Below, in pieces: positions 25,401-36,200 of a stretch of 64,000 nucleotides of DNA (positions within the stretch are counted from its first letter, which is position 1; every line of letters starts with the position of its first letter). The notes under the pieces were generated by a model, which saw only the letters and a program-made list of their open reading frames with translations, had not been told where the DNA came from and made no database searches. A program made the translations under genes and the position numbers. The DNA comes from Plazaster borealis (lineage: Eukaryota; Echinodermata; Asteroidea; Forcipulatida; Labidiasteridae), in the NCBI GenBank assembly GCA_021014325.1, contig JAJGQC010000670.1, forward strand, positions 124,001-188,000, given 5' to 3'.

Positions 25401-28400
25401 TAAGGCAAAACAGACCAATTTGCCCTAATTTGGACCTTAAATGGACAGCAGTGTCTACAACAAACATAACCAATGGCATTCTCACAAACAGCCTTCACAA
25501 TTCTAACACAGTTTTGTTTTCTGACAACATGGAAACCTGTGAACTCTGATCAAGCAGAGGGGCAAAACATGCAGTTGGATTTGATGTAGATTGGTTGTAA
25601 GTGGTCTGGTTCAGCCTGACCCAACCTGTCTCTGTTTGTCGGTCTCTGCAAGATTGACTTCGCTATCCGCCTTCTCCGCTGCCCGTCTCATCACAGCTAT
25701 GTCCCCACGGATGTCTTCCTTGGCGTTGGTCATGTAGAACAGATGGAGTGCCAGATTCTCTACCTCCGTCTGCAAGCTTGAGGCTAGAGTACAATAAGGA
25801 AAGCAAAACAAAATCTGCAAGTGATCAGGGCCGAAATTCATGGCTCTGCTTACCGTAAGCAAAGAATCAGCGCTACGGAAGCAGGGAATTCAGCTTACGT
25901 CAAGAGTATTTCACAGATTAGCAGGGAATTTTTGCTTGTGCGTGGTGTATTCCGTGTTACTTGGTATTCTTGACTTACATTGCTAGCGAGGAAATTCGAC
26001 GCTTGCCCTGTAAGCAAAGAATGGTGATCGCAAGTGCCGAATTCGACGGTAAGCAGAGCCATGAAATTTGGCCCAGATTTAGTCAATGTATACAGCTTTA
26101 AATAGAAGGACTTATAAAAGAAAACTGAGCGCCACATTGTCTGATAACTGGGAGTTTGATTGTTTGCGGTACCCACAGCTAATTATAGGATTCAAACTTG
26201 TCTCATCACCGGATGAACTTGATGTTCTAGTGCTTTGCTGATTGCAGATGGTTATGGGCTCCAATCCCACCCAAGCTACCTGTGGATTTGTTTTGGCAGG
26301 ACTTAGAAAAGCACCGAGTATATTGTGCTTAGGCACCTTCTCAAAACTATTTCAGGATAACTTGCGGATAGACTTCTCCTCAGTTGATTTTCCAACGCGC
26401 AAGATATCCCCAAGCAGTCCAATTATATTGTGGATAAGTTTGAGGGGAAAGTATTGCAACAAGACCAGGCAAATTGTTTACAAGATGAGTAAACCACAGA
26501 CCTTAAGATTCTTATCTAATGGAAACCACAAGGAGGCACTTCATTGACTTCCCAGAAGTACTAAGACTAATGTGTGTCCATGAGCAAGAGGCATGTCACA
26601 AGAACATTACCAAGGGCTATGAGACTTATGAGTTGGCCAAACCACAGATTTCTTCAGTGGGGAGTCTGTCAACATACTTGCGGATGAAATGAGAACTCAT
26701 TCTGAAAAAAATCAATCCACAAGTTATTCTCAATGATTTATCCTTTGTGGATAAACTATCCTGAAATAGTTTTGAGAGGGTGCCTTAGTATACACCAGAC
26801 AAGCCATTCGTCAGTTCAAAAAGGCAAAATCTAAAAAATATGAATGATTTTGTTCAACACAGACAAGTCACTCACCATCTTTACGCTGCTGCGTCACATT
26901 GCCCTGCGTGTCTTTATACATGCCTCGCACCTCCTGAAGCTGCTCCTCGCACTGCTGCCGCTGGCGTGCCATGTTGCTCAGCTCGTCATGTCGCTTCTCT
27001 AGGTACATCTGCAGTCGTGCAAGCTCCTGTTGAAGGCCGTAGAGATTGACACCGAGTTCCTCTCGTTCTTTACGCTTGCTTCTGAGTGCTTCGCTGAGCT
27101 CCCTTAGCTCCAGGGACACCTTGGTGCTCTGTTTCGTCAGGTGGTCATTAAGGGCAGTCTGGAATCGCCTCATCAAGGACTGTTAGTCGGGGGAAAGTAA
27201 ATTTGAAAACAAGATGAAATCTCTGGCCAACTTGTGAAGGAACAATATCGATTCTTAAAGGCAAAATAAACAGTATGCTTAAATAAATTATACATACAGT
27301 CGACTCCCGTTATAACGAGGTCCGCCGGACTGGCCCATTTTCCTCGTATTATCCAAACCTCGTCTTAAACGCAGCGCGCTAAATATAGATACACACGTCA
27401 TCATTGTGCATGCACACAACACGTGTACGTGCATATACACTTGTGCTAGCCTGCACGGAGCTGTTTGCTTACCAGAACAGCCATTACGAGCATCCTGTAC
27501 ACAAGAATATCATTACTAAATGTCTTTTATTGAGTGATTAATCATGGAAATTTAATATTTTGTACAATTTATGATAACAATATAGCAAAGAGATGTCAAC
27601 TTGCCGTTCAGCGACAGCGGATTCTGTACCGTAGCGCATGGTATGAACATGATGCATGCACTGAACGTTCATTTTCGTTGGTGATCGACATGAAGTATAT
27701 GATAACAGCATGTCAAGCGAGATGTTTCTGGAGTTCCGTTGCACATGGACTTGCTTCAGTTACTTTGCAGTTTCCTTTTTTAATATTGTTTCATTTTTCA
27801 ATAAAGATAATGTGTTGTGATTTCTCTTTTTAAATGTTATTATTGAATTAATAAAATCTGTGCGTATCCGTGTCTTTTAAAATAATTCCTTTTTAATTGT
27901 TATTCTTGAATTAATAAAATCTTTTATTTGAAAAAAAGGCTCCACTAAAAAAAAACCTAGAACAGCAGTTATGTTTTTGAAGTTTTGCATGGATGAAACG
28001 AGCAAGGATTAATAATTAAAACCCCCCAAATACTGCCGAGTGCGTTCGCCGACATGAATTTATTAAATAAGCGGCATGTGTTTGAAATTGAGGATTGTCA
28101 GGGACTAACCTTTGGTGGTTTTGAGCCACGCGCGTGATTTAAGCCCTCTATTGTCTGCTTGGGTAAACCAGTCCGTTGAATAGACTGGTGGCACTCTACG
28201 AGCACCATGCAATTATCACCTCTATTGTATTCGGGGTTTAAGGGCTTCATGTCATTTCTCAACCTTGACGAAGGTAAGCGTTTCTTACACAATTATTCCG
28301 GGTCTCGCTACAAACGTCTGAAAACAATACATTTTGTCCCAGGGGACCGCAAAATTACCTCGTATTATCCGTGTTCTCGCTACTACCGTGCTCGTATAAT

Positions 28401-31400
28401 CCATTTTTAAATGCATTGAAACACGCACGGGGCAGTTCGGGACCGGCAAAAAACCTTGTATTAACCGGAACCTCGTAACATGCGAGCTCGTATTAACGGG
28501 AGTCGACTGTAGTATTTACCAAACAACTACTAAAACTAAATCCTGATTCAAAGGACACATAAATGCTGTACTTCTCTAGTCATAGAAACCCAAGGACACC
28601 TATTCCTTCAAATTGTTTTTGATAATTTGCTCCATTTTTTGAATTAAACTCGTCATGATGATGATTTCCTATCAAGGAGGATAGGTGACAAAAACTTACG
28701 TGATCAGGATCCAAAACCACCATCTCGCTCTCATCGTCAGAAATGTCAGATTCTCCACCAACACCATCTTCCCCTTCTTCTTCCTCCTCCTCCTCCTGGT
28801 CACTGTCTACTTGTGTCGGCTCTGTGTGTCTGGGTCGGTCATCCCCGCCACCCCTGCTTCCACCAGCACCTTGAGATTTATAAAGAATAGAAACACTTAA
28901 CAACAGACCGATCCGTTTAAACCAAAATTATTCAAAATGTACTCAGTCAGTTTCCCTTGTGGTTTATTACTTGATATTTAAAATAAAAAGTTCCATCCCC
29001 TTGAGGATGATCCCTCTGCTGCCGTTTCCCAGGTTGTATCGTCAACTTGGGTGTGATCTCTGGCTATAAGTTTACAGGTTGAATGGTTTCTGACTGGCAC
29101 CCCCGAACAAAGATATTGACAAAATAGGGAGACCGTCAATATAGGGCTAGATAGCTCAGTTGGTAGAGTGCTGGCATGTTTATCCAGAGGTTGCAGGTTC
29201 AAGTCCCACTGTAATCAATTTTTCTTTGTTTAACCCAAAATTATTTTAAAATTTACCTAGTCAATTTCCCTTGTGGTATATTACTTGATAGATGAAATCA
29301 TATTACAAAATGTAAACATGCTTTCTTTTTTATAGTTAACTTGCTCGATGATCATGGGGTGGGGGAGAGACACATGTTCAACCCATGTGAGTGCTGGTGC
29401 TTTGATATGATGGGAGGGCTTAATGGATTGGTGTTTTAGTCTTAATAAAATAATAAGGGTTGAATACTCACCAGTTACACCTCTACTGTACCCTCCTGCT
29501 CCCTCATCGAACTGATCCTGACCAACGCTCTTAGCAGCCAACGAAGATTGTCTAGTTGATGAGCCCGGTCTGGTTGCTGACCCAGGTCTGGTAGCAGAGC
29601 CTGGTCTATCCACAGAGGCAGACACAGGTCTGGAGACTTCGGCTGGCTGCTCAACAGAGGGTGGTCTTCTTGAAGAAGGTGGTCGCTGGGCAGATCCTGG
29701 TCGCTGGGCAGAGCCTGGTTTCTCAGCTGATCCTGGTTGCTGGGCAGATCCTGGTCGTTGGGCAGATCCTGGTCGTTGGGCAGATCCTGGTCGCTGGGCA
29801 GAGCCTGGTCGCTGGGCAGAGCCTGGTTTCTCAGCTGATCCTGGTTGCTGGGGAGATCCTGGTCCTTGAGCAGAGCCTGGTCGTTGAGCAGAGTGTGGTC
29901 GCTGGGCAGAGCCAGGTTTCTCAGCTGATCCTGGTTGCTGGGCAGAGCCTGGTCGTTGAGCAGAGCCTGGTCGTTGGGCAGAACCCGGTCACTGGGCAGA
30001 GCCTGGTTTCTCAGCTGATCCTGGTTGCTGGGCAGAGCCTGGTCTCTGAACAGAGCCTGGCCGTTCTTCCGACCCCGGCCTTTGAGCTGATCCTGGTTTC
30101 CCAGAAAGTAGGCGGTCAGGAGTTTGGGGCTTACCCACTGAGGCTGCTGAGCCAGCTCTTTGTGCCGAGGCTGGTCTAGCAGCTGACGGGGGCCGGTCAG
30201 CAGAAGGCGCTCCCTGAGGATCCTCTTCTGCTCTGCCTTGATCTTGAACAGATCCAGCTCTGGAAGCTTTCTGGGCAGAGGATGGTCTTTGGCCAGATGC
30301 TAGTCGCTCTTTTGAAGCTGGACGTTCCCCTGAGGCTGGTCTGCTACCTTCCCCATCAGGCACTTCAGAAGTATCATTTTCTCTAAACTAAAGATCAGGG
30401 TTCAAAGAGTTTTTCATTACACCGCAGTCTCAAATTAAAAAAAACTATCCAATGAAAGTTGTTCTCTTTGTCAAGACTGTATATTTTCCATAGCCACAGC
30501 TTCATGTACATGTGTGTCCTCTTTTTGACCATTGAATATACTTTCTGAATTAATCTAGTGGTTCCCCCCCCCAAACAAAAATAACACAACTACAACAACC
30601 TGAAGATGGTTTTTAGTATCTTATGCATTTAGTTGGTCTTTAGTAAATTCACCACAAAAGTTTCTCAGTAATACAAGAGCCTTACACTACGGCATATAAG
30701 TATCAAACACAATAGTTTCCTATATAATATGGTTCATTAAGCAGTATTTTCTTTGCGTCTTCTTCATGTCAGATCATAGTAGATTTACCTCTTGCAGTGC
30801 TTTGACATTTAGTTCTCCTGCAACCTCCATCATGTTTGACTTGTCATCACCATCCACTGCCTCCCCACCATCAACTGCCTTCTCTCCATCTAAGGTTTTA
30901 ACATCAGATGAGATGGATAACTTTACTAATTGTGCAAGCTTGATCAGTGAGTGTATTAGATGAAACAGACACAAATGCCTGATAATTTATGGAGGCAACA
31001 GAGGCAATCGCCTTGGTGCCCTTTGAAATAGTCCAGTAGAAATTTACTTTTCCCTCAAAATAGGTGTCTTTTACTATTAGGAAAAACTGCCTTGCCCTTA
31101 CAAGTACAAAGTGTCAGGTTTCTGATACCAGGGTTCTCCCAAAGCACAAATTTGCATATGGGGTTGATACGAGCAAATTGCTGGCGGATACGGGAAAACA
31201 ATATATAGTTATTTATTTTTTATTTTGTTTTCACTTCAGATCTAATTCACAACAAATTATAAAGATTGCAAAGTAGGATTTTTAAAATTAAATAGAAACA
31301 CCAATTAAAAAATATTCCGATGACCTTGTTTCAAGTCAGCGTGCTTGGACCAAACTCCCAAAATTTAGGATCCGAATTCCCAACTGTTTTGAAAAATCCT

Positions 31401-32914
31401 GGGAGAACCCGGGATACAACGCAACAGACCTTGTGCATTGTTGTGAACCCACCACCATCTTTGAGGTAAAACATTTATTGACATGGCACACAAGATGGGC
31501 CAATGAGATGAGTAAACTTGTTTGTCTACTTTTATGATATGAGAGGATGCCCTACTTCGGTGATGTCATTGTGTCATTTCTACAGTGGCCTTAGAAACTG
31601 AAGACATAAATTTATTCAAAATTTTAAGTTTTGGTTTTTTTTTGGGGGGGGGGTACAATACAATGTTCGATTTAATGATTCTTTTACTTATTATTATTGA
31701 TACATCCTACAAAAGAAGGTACAACAAACCAAATCGGGATTTAATCGTGGGGAAGAGGTTGTTTCACTGCACTCACCTTGGGGAGGGGTTTCTTCTGCTG
31801 GATTTTCATCCTGTTCAGCAGTTTCAGGAGTCTCTTCCACCAACTGATCTTGTAAACTTTCAATATAGAGAATATTGAAAAAATATAAAGAACAAATCAC
31901 AACTTATAACCTTGCATGATTTTTGGTACTATATAAAAGCATAGATTTGGAGAACAGAAAATGATTGTCGTGAGCAATTGACAATTGTAAACGAATTCAC
32001 GAATGCCTGTCTTTTGAGAAGCCAGACAGCCAGTGGCCAGTTGGCAGGTACGGTAGGACTTAGTACTAGAGTAGGTGATTTTCTGAATATTTTGACATGT
32101 CTTTTAGTTTTTAATTTTAGATTAACAAGAAGGAACATCATCCCGATCCCCGCCCCAACCCTTGACCATATTTTAAAGGAACATTACAGAATTGGTTTTT
32201 GCTAACAAACCAGTTGCTGGCAGTGTAAGCACTTTATACAATCCACCATATACAGAAACTGACAAACCTGTAGATGTTTTAGATCGATCGGCCATTTGGG
32301 TTACGAGAAAATAGTGAAAAACCGATTACAAATTTGCATGTGTTATACAATGCATGAATAAAACGCTCATGAGCGATAAACTCCAATCGGAAATTAGTTT
32401 TATTTATTTCTCATAAAAAATGGCATTTCAGACAGAAATATTTCTAGAGATGTTTTCTACTAACTAGGCATCATCATGACCAGATGACTAGACCGGGTTT
32501 TTTTAAAGTTTTATGTAAATCTGTGATCATAAAGAAAATTGTAATTACCAGTTCTGTAACGTTCCTTTAAGTAAGTATGCCTTTTTAGAATGTATTAATA
32601 TTATTCAATTGTTACACATTTTGGACTTTCAACGACTCATCAATTATTGTCATCATCATGATCATTCGTGTAAGAAGACTGAATCACATGAGAACGATCC
32701 GACACGACAGTAAAGAACTAAAATATAAAAAAATTAACCCAAAACATCATGACAGATTATCAACTATTTTGCGTTAATCGTGCCATTATTGAATACCCGG
32801 TGAAAAGAATTATATTAAAATAAAAGTTGAGAATGCACCTTCTATTAATTTTAGATTTTGTTAAAAGAAAAATGCGTATTTTGAAAAAGATTACCTGTCT
32901 TCGGTATCTGCCAT
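12944..32914 (-). CDS. CCDC40: CCDC40, ciliary 96-nm ruler coiled-coil protein
   Basis: CCDC40 (Chlamydomonas FAP172) forms with CCDC39 the coiled-coil ruler on axonemal doublets that positions inner dynein arms, radial spokes and the nexin-dynein regulatory complex. Exons in transcript order: 32895-32914, 31777-31856, 30789-30925, 29472-30387, 28700-28869, 26876-27179, 25626-25783, 23425-23562, 22806-22909, 21996-22239, 21537-21719, 17801-18046, 16623-16836, 15791-16052, 15034-15184, 14380-14538, 13810-13968, 12944-13447. Every junction is GT-AG and in phase; the total is 4149 nt, 1382 residues against about 1142 in human. Diagnostic blocks: [111 protein letters not shown]. The start MADTED fits the first splice phase. 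The N-terminal third is acidic and low-complexity, and the rest is almost all coiled coil. Exons 21996-22239 and 21537-21719 have a second copy at 19676-19919 and 19215-19397, and a TGA lies at 29989-29991. Confidence 0.93.
14641..14985. repeat. 25-bp minisatellite in a CCDC40 intron
   Basis: About 14 tandem units of GTGAAATCCCAATCCCACAG plus a variable 5-mer (TAACA, TAATA, TCAAA or TAGCA). It lies between exons 14380-14538 and 15034-15184. Long open frames cross it on the minus strand only because 25-bp units rotate the frame without stops; it is not coding. Confidence 0.9.
17316..17575. repeat. two diverged direct copies in a CCDC40 intron
   Basis: The stretch around 17316-17390 (TTTACTGAAAAAA, GGCCATGTCTGGGTGTATG, GATTACACAGAAAT) recurs around 17503-17575 (TTTACTGAAAAATGAGTC, AGCCATGTCTTTGAGTATG, GATTATACAGAAAT), about 185 bp apart. 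Confidence 0.6.
19215..19397 (-). CDS. CCDC40: duplicate copy of a CCDC40 coiled-coil exon (61 codons)
   Basis: Identical in reading to 21537-21719: begins [17 protein letters not shown], ends KTRKLIAEQ, phase 0 at both ends, with intact acceptor and GTGAGT donor. It could replace the upstream copy in a transcript without changing the protein. Confidence 0.8.
19676..19919 (-). CDS. CCDC40: duplicate copy of a CCDC40 coiled-coil exon (81 codons)
   Basis: Same sequence as 21996-22239: begins [19 protein letters not shown] when entered with two carried-over bases, and ends [12 protein letters not shown]. It needs an incoming phase of 2. If joined after exon 21537-21719 (which ends in phase 0) it is read in the wrong frame and stops at TAA 19743-19745. 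So it can only be used instead of, not in addition to, the other copy. Confidence 0.8.
20486..20520 (-). pseudogene. truncated copy of CCDC40 exon 22806-22909
   Basis: Only the last 35 bp remain, with the GTGAGT donor at the left edge. On the minus strand the missing part is replaced by a T-rich run followed by GACGAAG. Using that AAG as a new acceptor would give a 28-bp exon, which does not fix the phase of the downstream duplicate exon. Confidence 0.85.
20526..22842 (-). repeat. 2.32-kb tandem duplication inside CCDC40, copy proximal to the promoter
   Basis: Partner of 18205-20520. At its right edge it runs without a break into intact exon 22806-22909, so this copy keeps the ancestral exon order. 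Offsets between matching exons are 2320-2322 bp. Confidence 0.92.
24376..24764. mobile_element. piggyBac-like MITE with TTAA target duplication
   Basis: TTAA at 24376-24379 and 24761-24764. Starts AGACACTGGACACC and ends GTGTCCAGTGCCT. An inner palindromic stretch around 24555-24585 has GAGACCTCACGCGTGAGGTC. It lies in the CCDC40 intron between exons 23425-23562 and 25626-25783. Confidence 0.8.
25213..25382. mobile_element. degenerate GCTTAAGCAG foldback repeat
   Basis: Starts ATAGCTACTTAAGCAGAAAA and ends GTGCTTAAGCAGCTCCATGA, with AATACCAGTCACAAATTG inside. Related sequence lies at 777-853 (inverted) and 12300-12500. Intron of CCDC40. Confidence 0.5.
25826..26075. mobile_element. inverted-repeat MITE, 'GGGCCC..GGCTCTGCTTA' family, longer copy
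   Basis: The left end (CAGGGCC, then TTCATGGCTCTGCTTACCG) pairs with the right end (CGGTAAGCAGAGCCATGAAA, then GGCCC). It lies in the CCDC40 intron just 5' (in transcript sense) of exon 25626-25783. Confidence 0.65.
27297..28509. mobile_element. pogo/Tigger-like non-autonomous DNA transposon
   Basis: 1213 bp flanked by TA on both sides (27295-27296 and 28510-28511), the target duplication of the Tc1/mariner superfamily. The ends CAGTCGACTCCCGTTATAAC and GTATTAACGGGAGTCGACTG are inverted repeats and resemble pogo/Tigger termini. Further inside both arms, CCTCGTATTATCC-like segments recur. No transposase frame is visible. It sits in the CCDC40 intron between exons 26876-27179 and 28700-28869. 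Confidence 0.82.
28921..29280 (+). repeat. about 55-bp direct repeats flanking a tRNA-like SINE head
   Basis: A block with AACCAAAATTATTCAAAATG and TTTCCCTTGTGGTTTATTAC (28919-28971) recurs at about 29231-29284 with small changes. Between them lies a tRNA-like unit at 29144-29210. Confidence 0.6.
29144..29210 (+). mobile_element. tRNA-like SINE head
   Basis: GGGCTAGATAGCTCAGTTGG plus TAGAGTG is an A box and GCAGGTTCAAGTCCCACT a B box. Length and box spacing resemble a tRNA gene, but the fold is imperfect. The following AATTTTTCTTTGTTTAACCC tail, seen in reverse beside the minus-strand copy at 8405-8464, marks it as a retroposon rather than a working tRNA. Confidence 0.6.
29472..30387 (-). 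CDS. CCDC40: CCDC40 exon encoding a Pro-Gly-Ser-Ala-Gln-Arg repeat array
   Basis: A 916-bp exon (phase 0 in, phase 1 out) encoding a low-complexity N-terminal region, mostly repeats of the hexapeptide RPGSAQ with variants ([18 protein letters not shown]). The DNA repeat is 18 bp, on the plus strand GGTCGCTGGGCAGAGCCT, clearest from about 29671 to 30060. The rest reads [18 protein letters not shown] at the start and [16 protein letters not shown] at the end. One unit has TGA (29989-29991) where the others have CGA. Everything upstream and downstream of that stop stays in the same frame. Human CCDC40 has an acidic N-terminus without this array. Confidence 0.82.
32173..32570. mobile_element. TTAA-flanked MITE, second TIR family
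   Basis: TTAA at 32173-32176 and 32567-32570. The left end AGGAACATTACAGAATTGG and the right end CCAGTTCTGTAACGTTCCT are near-perfect 19-bp inverted repeats. It lies in CCDC40 intron 1. The AGG..CCT start inside TTAA suggests the same transposase class as the other TTAA MITEs. Confidence 0.8.
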
Positions 32915-32954
32915 TTCGCTTGTTGTTGCTATGCATCGTCAATAGAACCACACA

Positions 32955-32977
32955 GGTAACCATGTCACTTGTTTGCA
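32955..32977. promoter_or_regulatory. X-box-like RFX site next to a forkhead-like site
   Basis: GTAACCATGTCAC (32956-32968) fits the RFX X-box pattern (GTNRCC, short spacer, then GGYNAC) with one mismatch in the second half. TGTTTGC (32970-32976) fits the forkhead core TRTTTRY. They lie 42-62 bp upstream of the CCDC40 start codon. RFX factors and FOXJ1 are known joint activators of motile-cilium genes, so this is a likely promoter element; function is inferred. Confidence 0.5.
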
Positions 32978-33061
32978 AAGCGTGCGTTGTCCGTAGTACC
33001 AGTGCCTTTTCTCTCCGATATGCGCTGCTGAACGACTATTTTTTTTAACTATACCTAAATA

Positions 33062-33200
33062 TGAATGTCAGACAACTCGTCCGTCGTACAACTCGCCAGG
33101 CAGACAACTCGACGGGTCACACAACTCTACTGGTCAGACAACTCGACGGCTTGTATGTTCGACCGTAAGACAAGTCGACTTTTGATCAGACAAGAATCTC
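33062..33200. repeat. degenerate 20-bp repeat with CAGACAACTCG core
   Basis: GTCAGACAACTCGTCCGTCG, GCAGACAACTCGACGGGTC and GGTCAGACAACTCGACGG appear in succession, with decayed units between and after. It lies just upstream of CCDC40. Confidence 0.75.
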
Positions 33201-36200
33201 CTGCCACACCGGCGTGCAGCTGACCGGTACACGGGGCCTTTCGGCACGTACGGGTACCGTGCCTGGGCGGGCACGGGCATCCCCCAGCCTGGGAGACAAA
33301 CGCAAAGATGTCCGGGCGTGCATGGAGATTCGCGTGCCTCGGGTCGGGGGGGGGGGGTTAGAGGTGAGGCCCCCTCAGAACCCTCTCATAAGATCTGCTT
33401 TCTTAACAGATTTGTTTATCTTAAAGTTTTTTCTTGCAGTACCACAATCCTGTTGCCTACATCATCTCTTTCGAAAAAGAAAAAAAATGGGTAGGCCTAA
33501 AGGCTCCCCGAAAAAAAAACACAAGCAAACAAACACCCCAACAAACAAACGGAAATCCAGTTACACTTCTGGTGACTATAGGAACTGGTTGGTTTTAGTG
33601 CGCTAAAAAACTTGTATTCAGCTGTGCATGCATCTATTTGTAGGCCTACCCAGCATATTATCACAATTTAACTTTTAATTTCTCTTTACCCTTTTAAAAA
33701 CGTGTTCACATGTTTAGTTCTCAATACGAATTCCAGACCGTCATACTTCGAGTCTTCCACTCTTCAAGGGATATCGAGCCAAGCCATAGTTCTTAAAGGC
33801 CCTGATGTACACTATTGGTAAGATCGGGGGGATGTTCACAGATTCACACATTGTAATGGTAGAAAGGGTTCCTTAAAGGTATCGTACACGTTTGGTAATG
33901 ACTCAAAAACAAATATTAGCATAAAAACTTACTTGGTAACAAGCAACGGAGAGCTGTTGATAATCATTGTAGGAAACGACTCCCTCTGAAGTAACGTAGT
34001 TTTTGAGAAAGAGGTAATTTCTCACTAAAATAATAAAAACTTCTTGCAAGAAGTTTTTATTATTCTATCTGAAAGCACACAAATTTTGTGCAACAAGAGT
34101 GTCTTTTCTTTCATCATTTTCTTGCAACTTCGATGACCAATTGAGCCCAAATTTTCACAGCATTTTTATTTTATGCATGTTGGGATACACCAAGTGAGAA
34201 CACTGGTCTTTGAAAATTTCCAAACGTGTACGATGCCTTTAAAATCTTTCTGCCTAAAATGCTACCGTTTCTGAGAAATAAGTAAAACAATAGATGCCAC
34301 CAACTATTGCTTGAAGCAATAGCGAAGAGACATGCCTTATATGGAACGTTTAAGAACACTCAACTGGATAGTGGTAACAGGAGACAACATCACATCATAA
34401 TTTTCACCATCAAATCTTTGTTTGGACTTATTGACTGCGATGCCATCAAAATGTCACACAAAAATCAACACCCGCCATTTAGACTTGACCAACAAATTAT
34501 CTGCTTATTATTATAACTTCGATGCTTATTAGCTTCTTTAAACTTGTTCATCTCCTGCAGTATTCATCAACCATCCATTTATTTTTAATACATTTTTTAG
34601 TTCCTATTTCCTTTCATTTCATTCATTCACTTGTTTGTATTTTATTATTGTTTTGTTTTCCTTAAATTTATTTAATTTTATCAGTTTGTGTATTGTGTAT
34701 TTCCATATTATATAATTATATAATATATTTTATCATACAGATTTTTTCTATTAGTGTTTTTGTCTCCTTATGTGACTGGGTCAACAGGCTTTCGAGCTAC
34801 AGTGTTTAAGTATACTTTTGTTGATGCTGGCCATCACATTATGGTTGTTTTGTAAATTTCATGTGCTTTTTGGTTTATTTTTTTGTTACTTACTTAAATA
34901 CTTATTTATTTATTTATTTATTTTGTGACTTACTAATTGTTTCTGTGTTTTTAATTGCCAAGTAAAGAATAAGAATAAGAATAAGAATCTCACAGTCACA
35001 GTTAAATGTGGTATGCAAGGCCTAGTCTCTGATCCCTTCTTTAAACTGGTGGCCTCAAGTACAAAGTGTCCTAAATCATCTCTTATGAAATGGCAGTCTT
35101 AACAGATCAGTGTAGGCCCTATTGTACATGTTAAACTTTAAACAAAACCATCACAATTAACAATATTTATTTCTGATTTACGGACCGTCAGCGGCCATCA
35201 ACACACGTGTTGTGCTTTGTTGGTTGTTTCAAGTTCCCTGCCTAAACATCATCTTCGTTTACCCATTTCCAAAATCGACGAAAAGTCCTAGCGAATTTTT
35301 CAGGCTCCGCGTGCTGGTGCAATCAGCAATACGCGCTGAAAATGCAGGTTAACGGCCGAGCTGCGTACACAGCGCGCGGAGCCTAAGCCTGAGCCGGAGC
35401 CCAAGCCGTGGTTTGAGAAAGGCCCCTAATTGGAGTATTGCACAACTTAAACAGACAAACGCACATTTGGACAACGAAGCAAAATGGCGTTTATTTTCAT
35501 CTCACTTGGACTTCCGATTTTCAGACATCTTTTTAGGCATTTAGAATCGTTCAATTCTGCCTATTTTCTGGCTGTATATATTTGGGAAACCCTTCTCGAT
35601 AGGTAAGAATATAAATTAGTGTAATTTGACCCAAATAAGGGGGATAAATTAGTGGCTTGCAGCGGAAACATATGGAAAAGTAGTCTCTTTTGCGCTCGAT
35701 AATTAAACACGCACTCAAAGTACAGGCTGAAAATCAGTATCTCGACGCAAAATGCTTTGCCACGAAAAAATAAAAAGATGTACAAGAACGGGGTGCTCGG
35801 AATTCTAATTTATAATAATTTGTCTTTAAAATCATTGTGATTTTATTTAAAATGATCACAATAACTCGTCGGACGGTCATGCAAAATGTTTTTCAAAATA
35901 ACCCAAAACGCAGCATTTTAGATAAATCTTGTGTGGCCTACACGGCGCACTTCCAATAAACAACTCTGCACACCGATTGTGAGACGCCCTCATTCGTTAA
36001 CTAAATCACTTGTGTTGGTGGGGTTTTCACCATTTACCGCTGTATTTATTCTTTTACCTTGTGTATCAACTTTTCTGTGATTGGTTGAATATTTTCGTCG
36101 GACAGGATAAAACAGTGAAAACATCAAAACTGTTTTCCAATCAAATGCGATGTAACTTACACCACGGTACAGTTCAATGTATTACAATTTGACCTCTGTG

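Noticed and set aside
29144..29210. Possible functional tRNA gene
   Set aside because: A and B boxes are present but the stems are imperfect and the downstream tail is shared with another dispersed copy, so a SINE is more likely.
33214..33606. 130-codon open frame upstream of CCDC40
   Set aside because: Low-complexity, runs through a G-run and an A-rich lysine tract, and matches no family I know.
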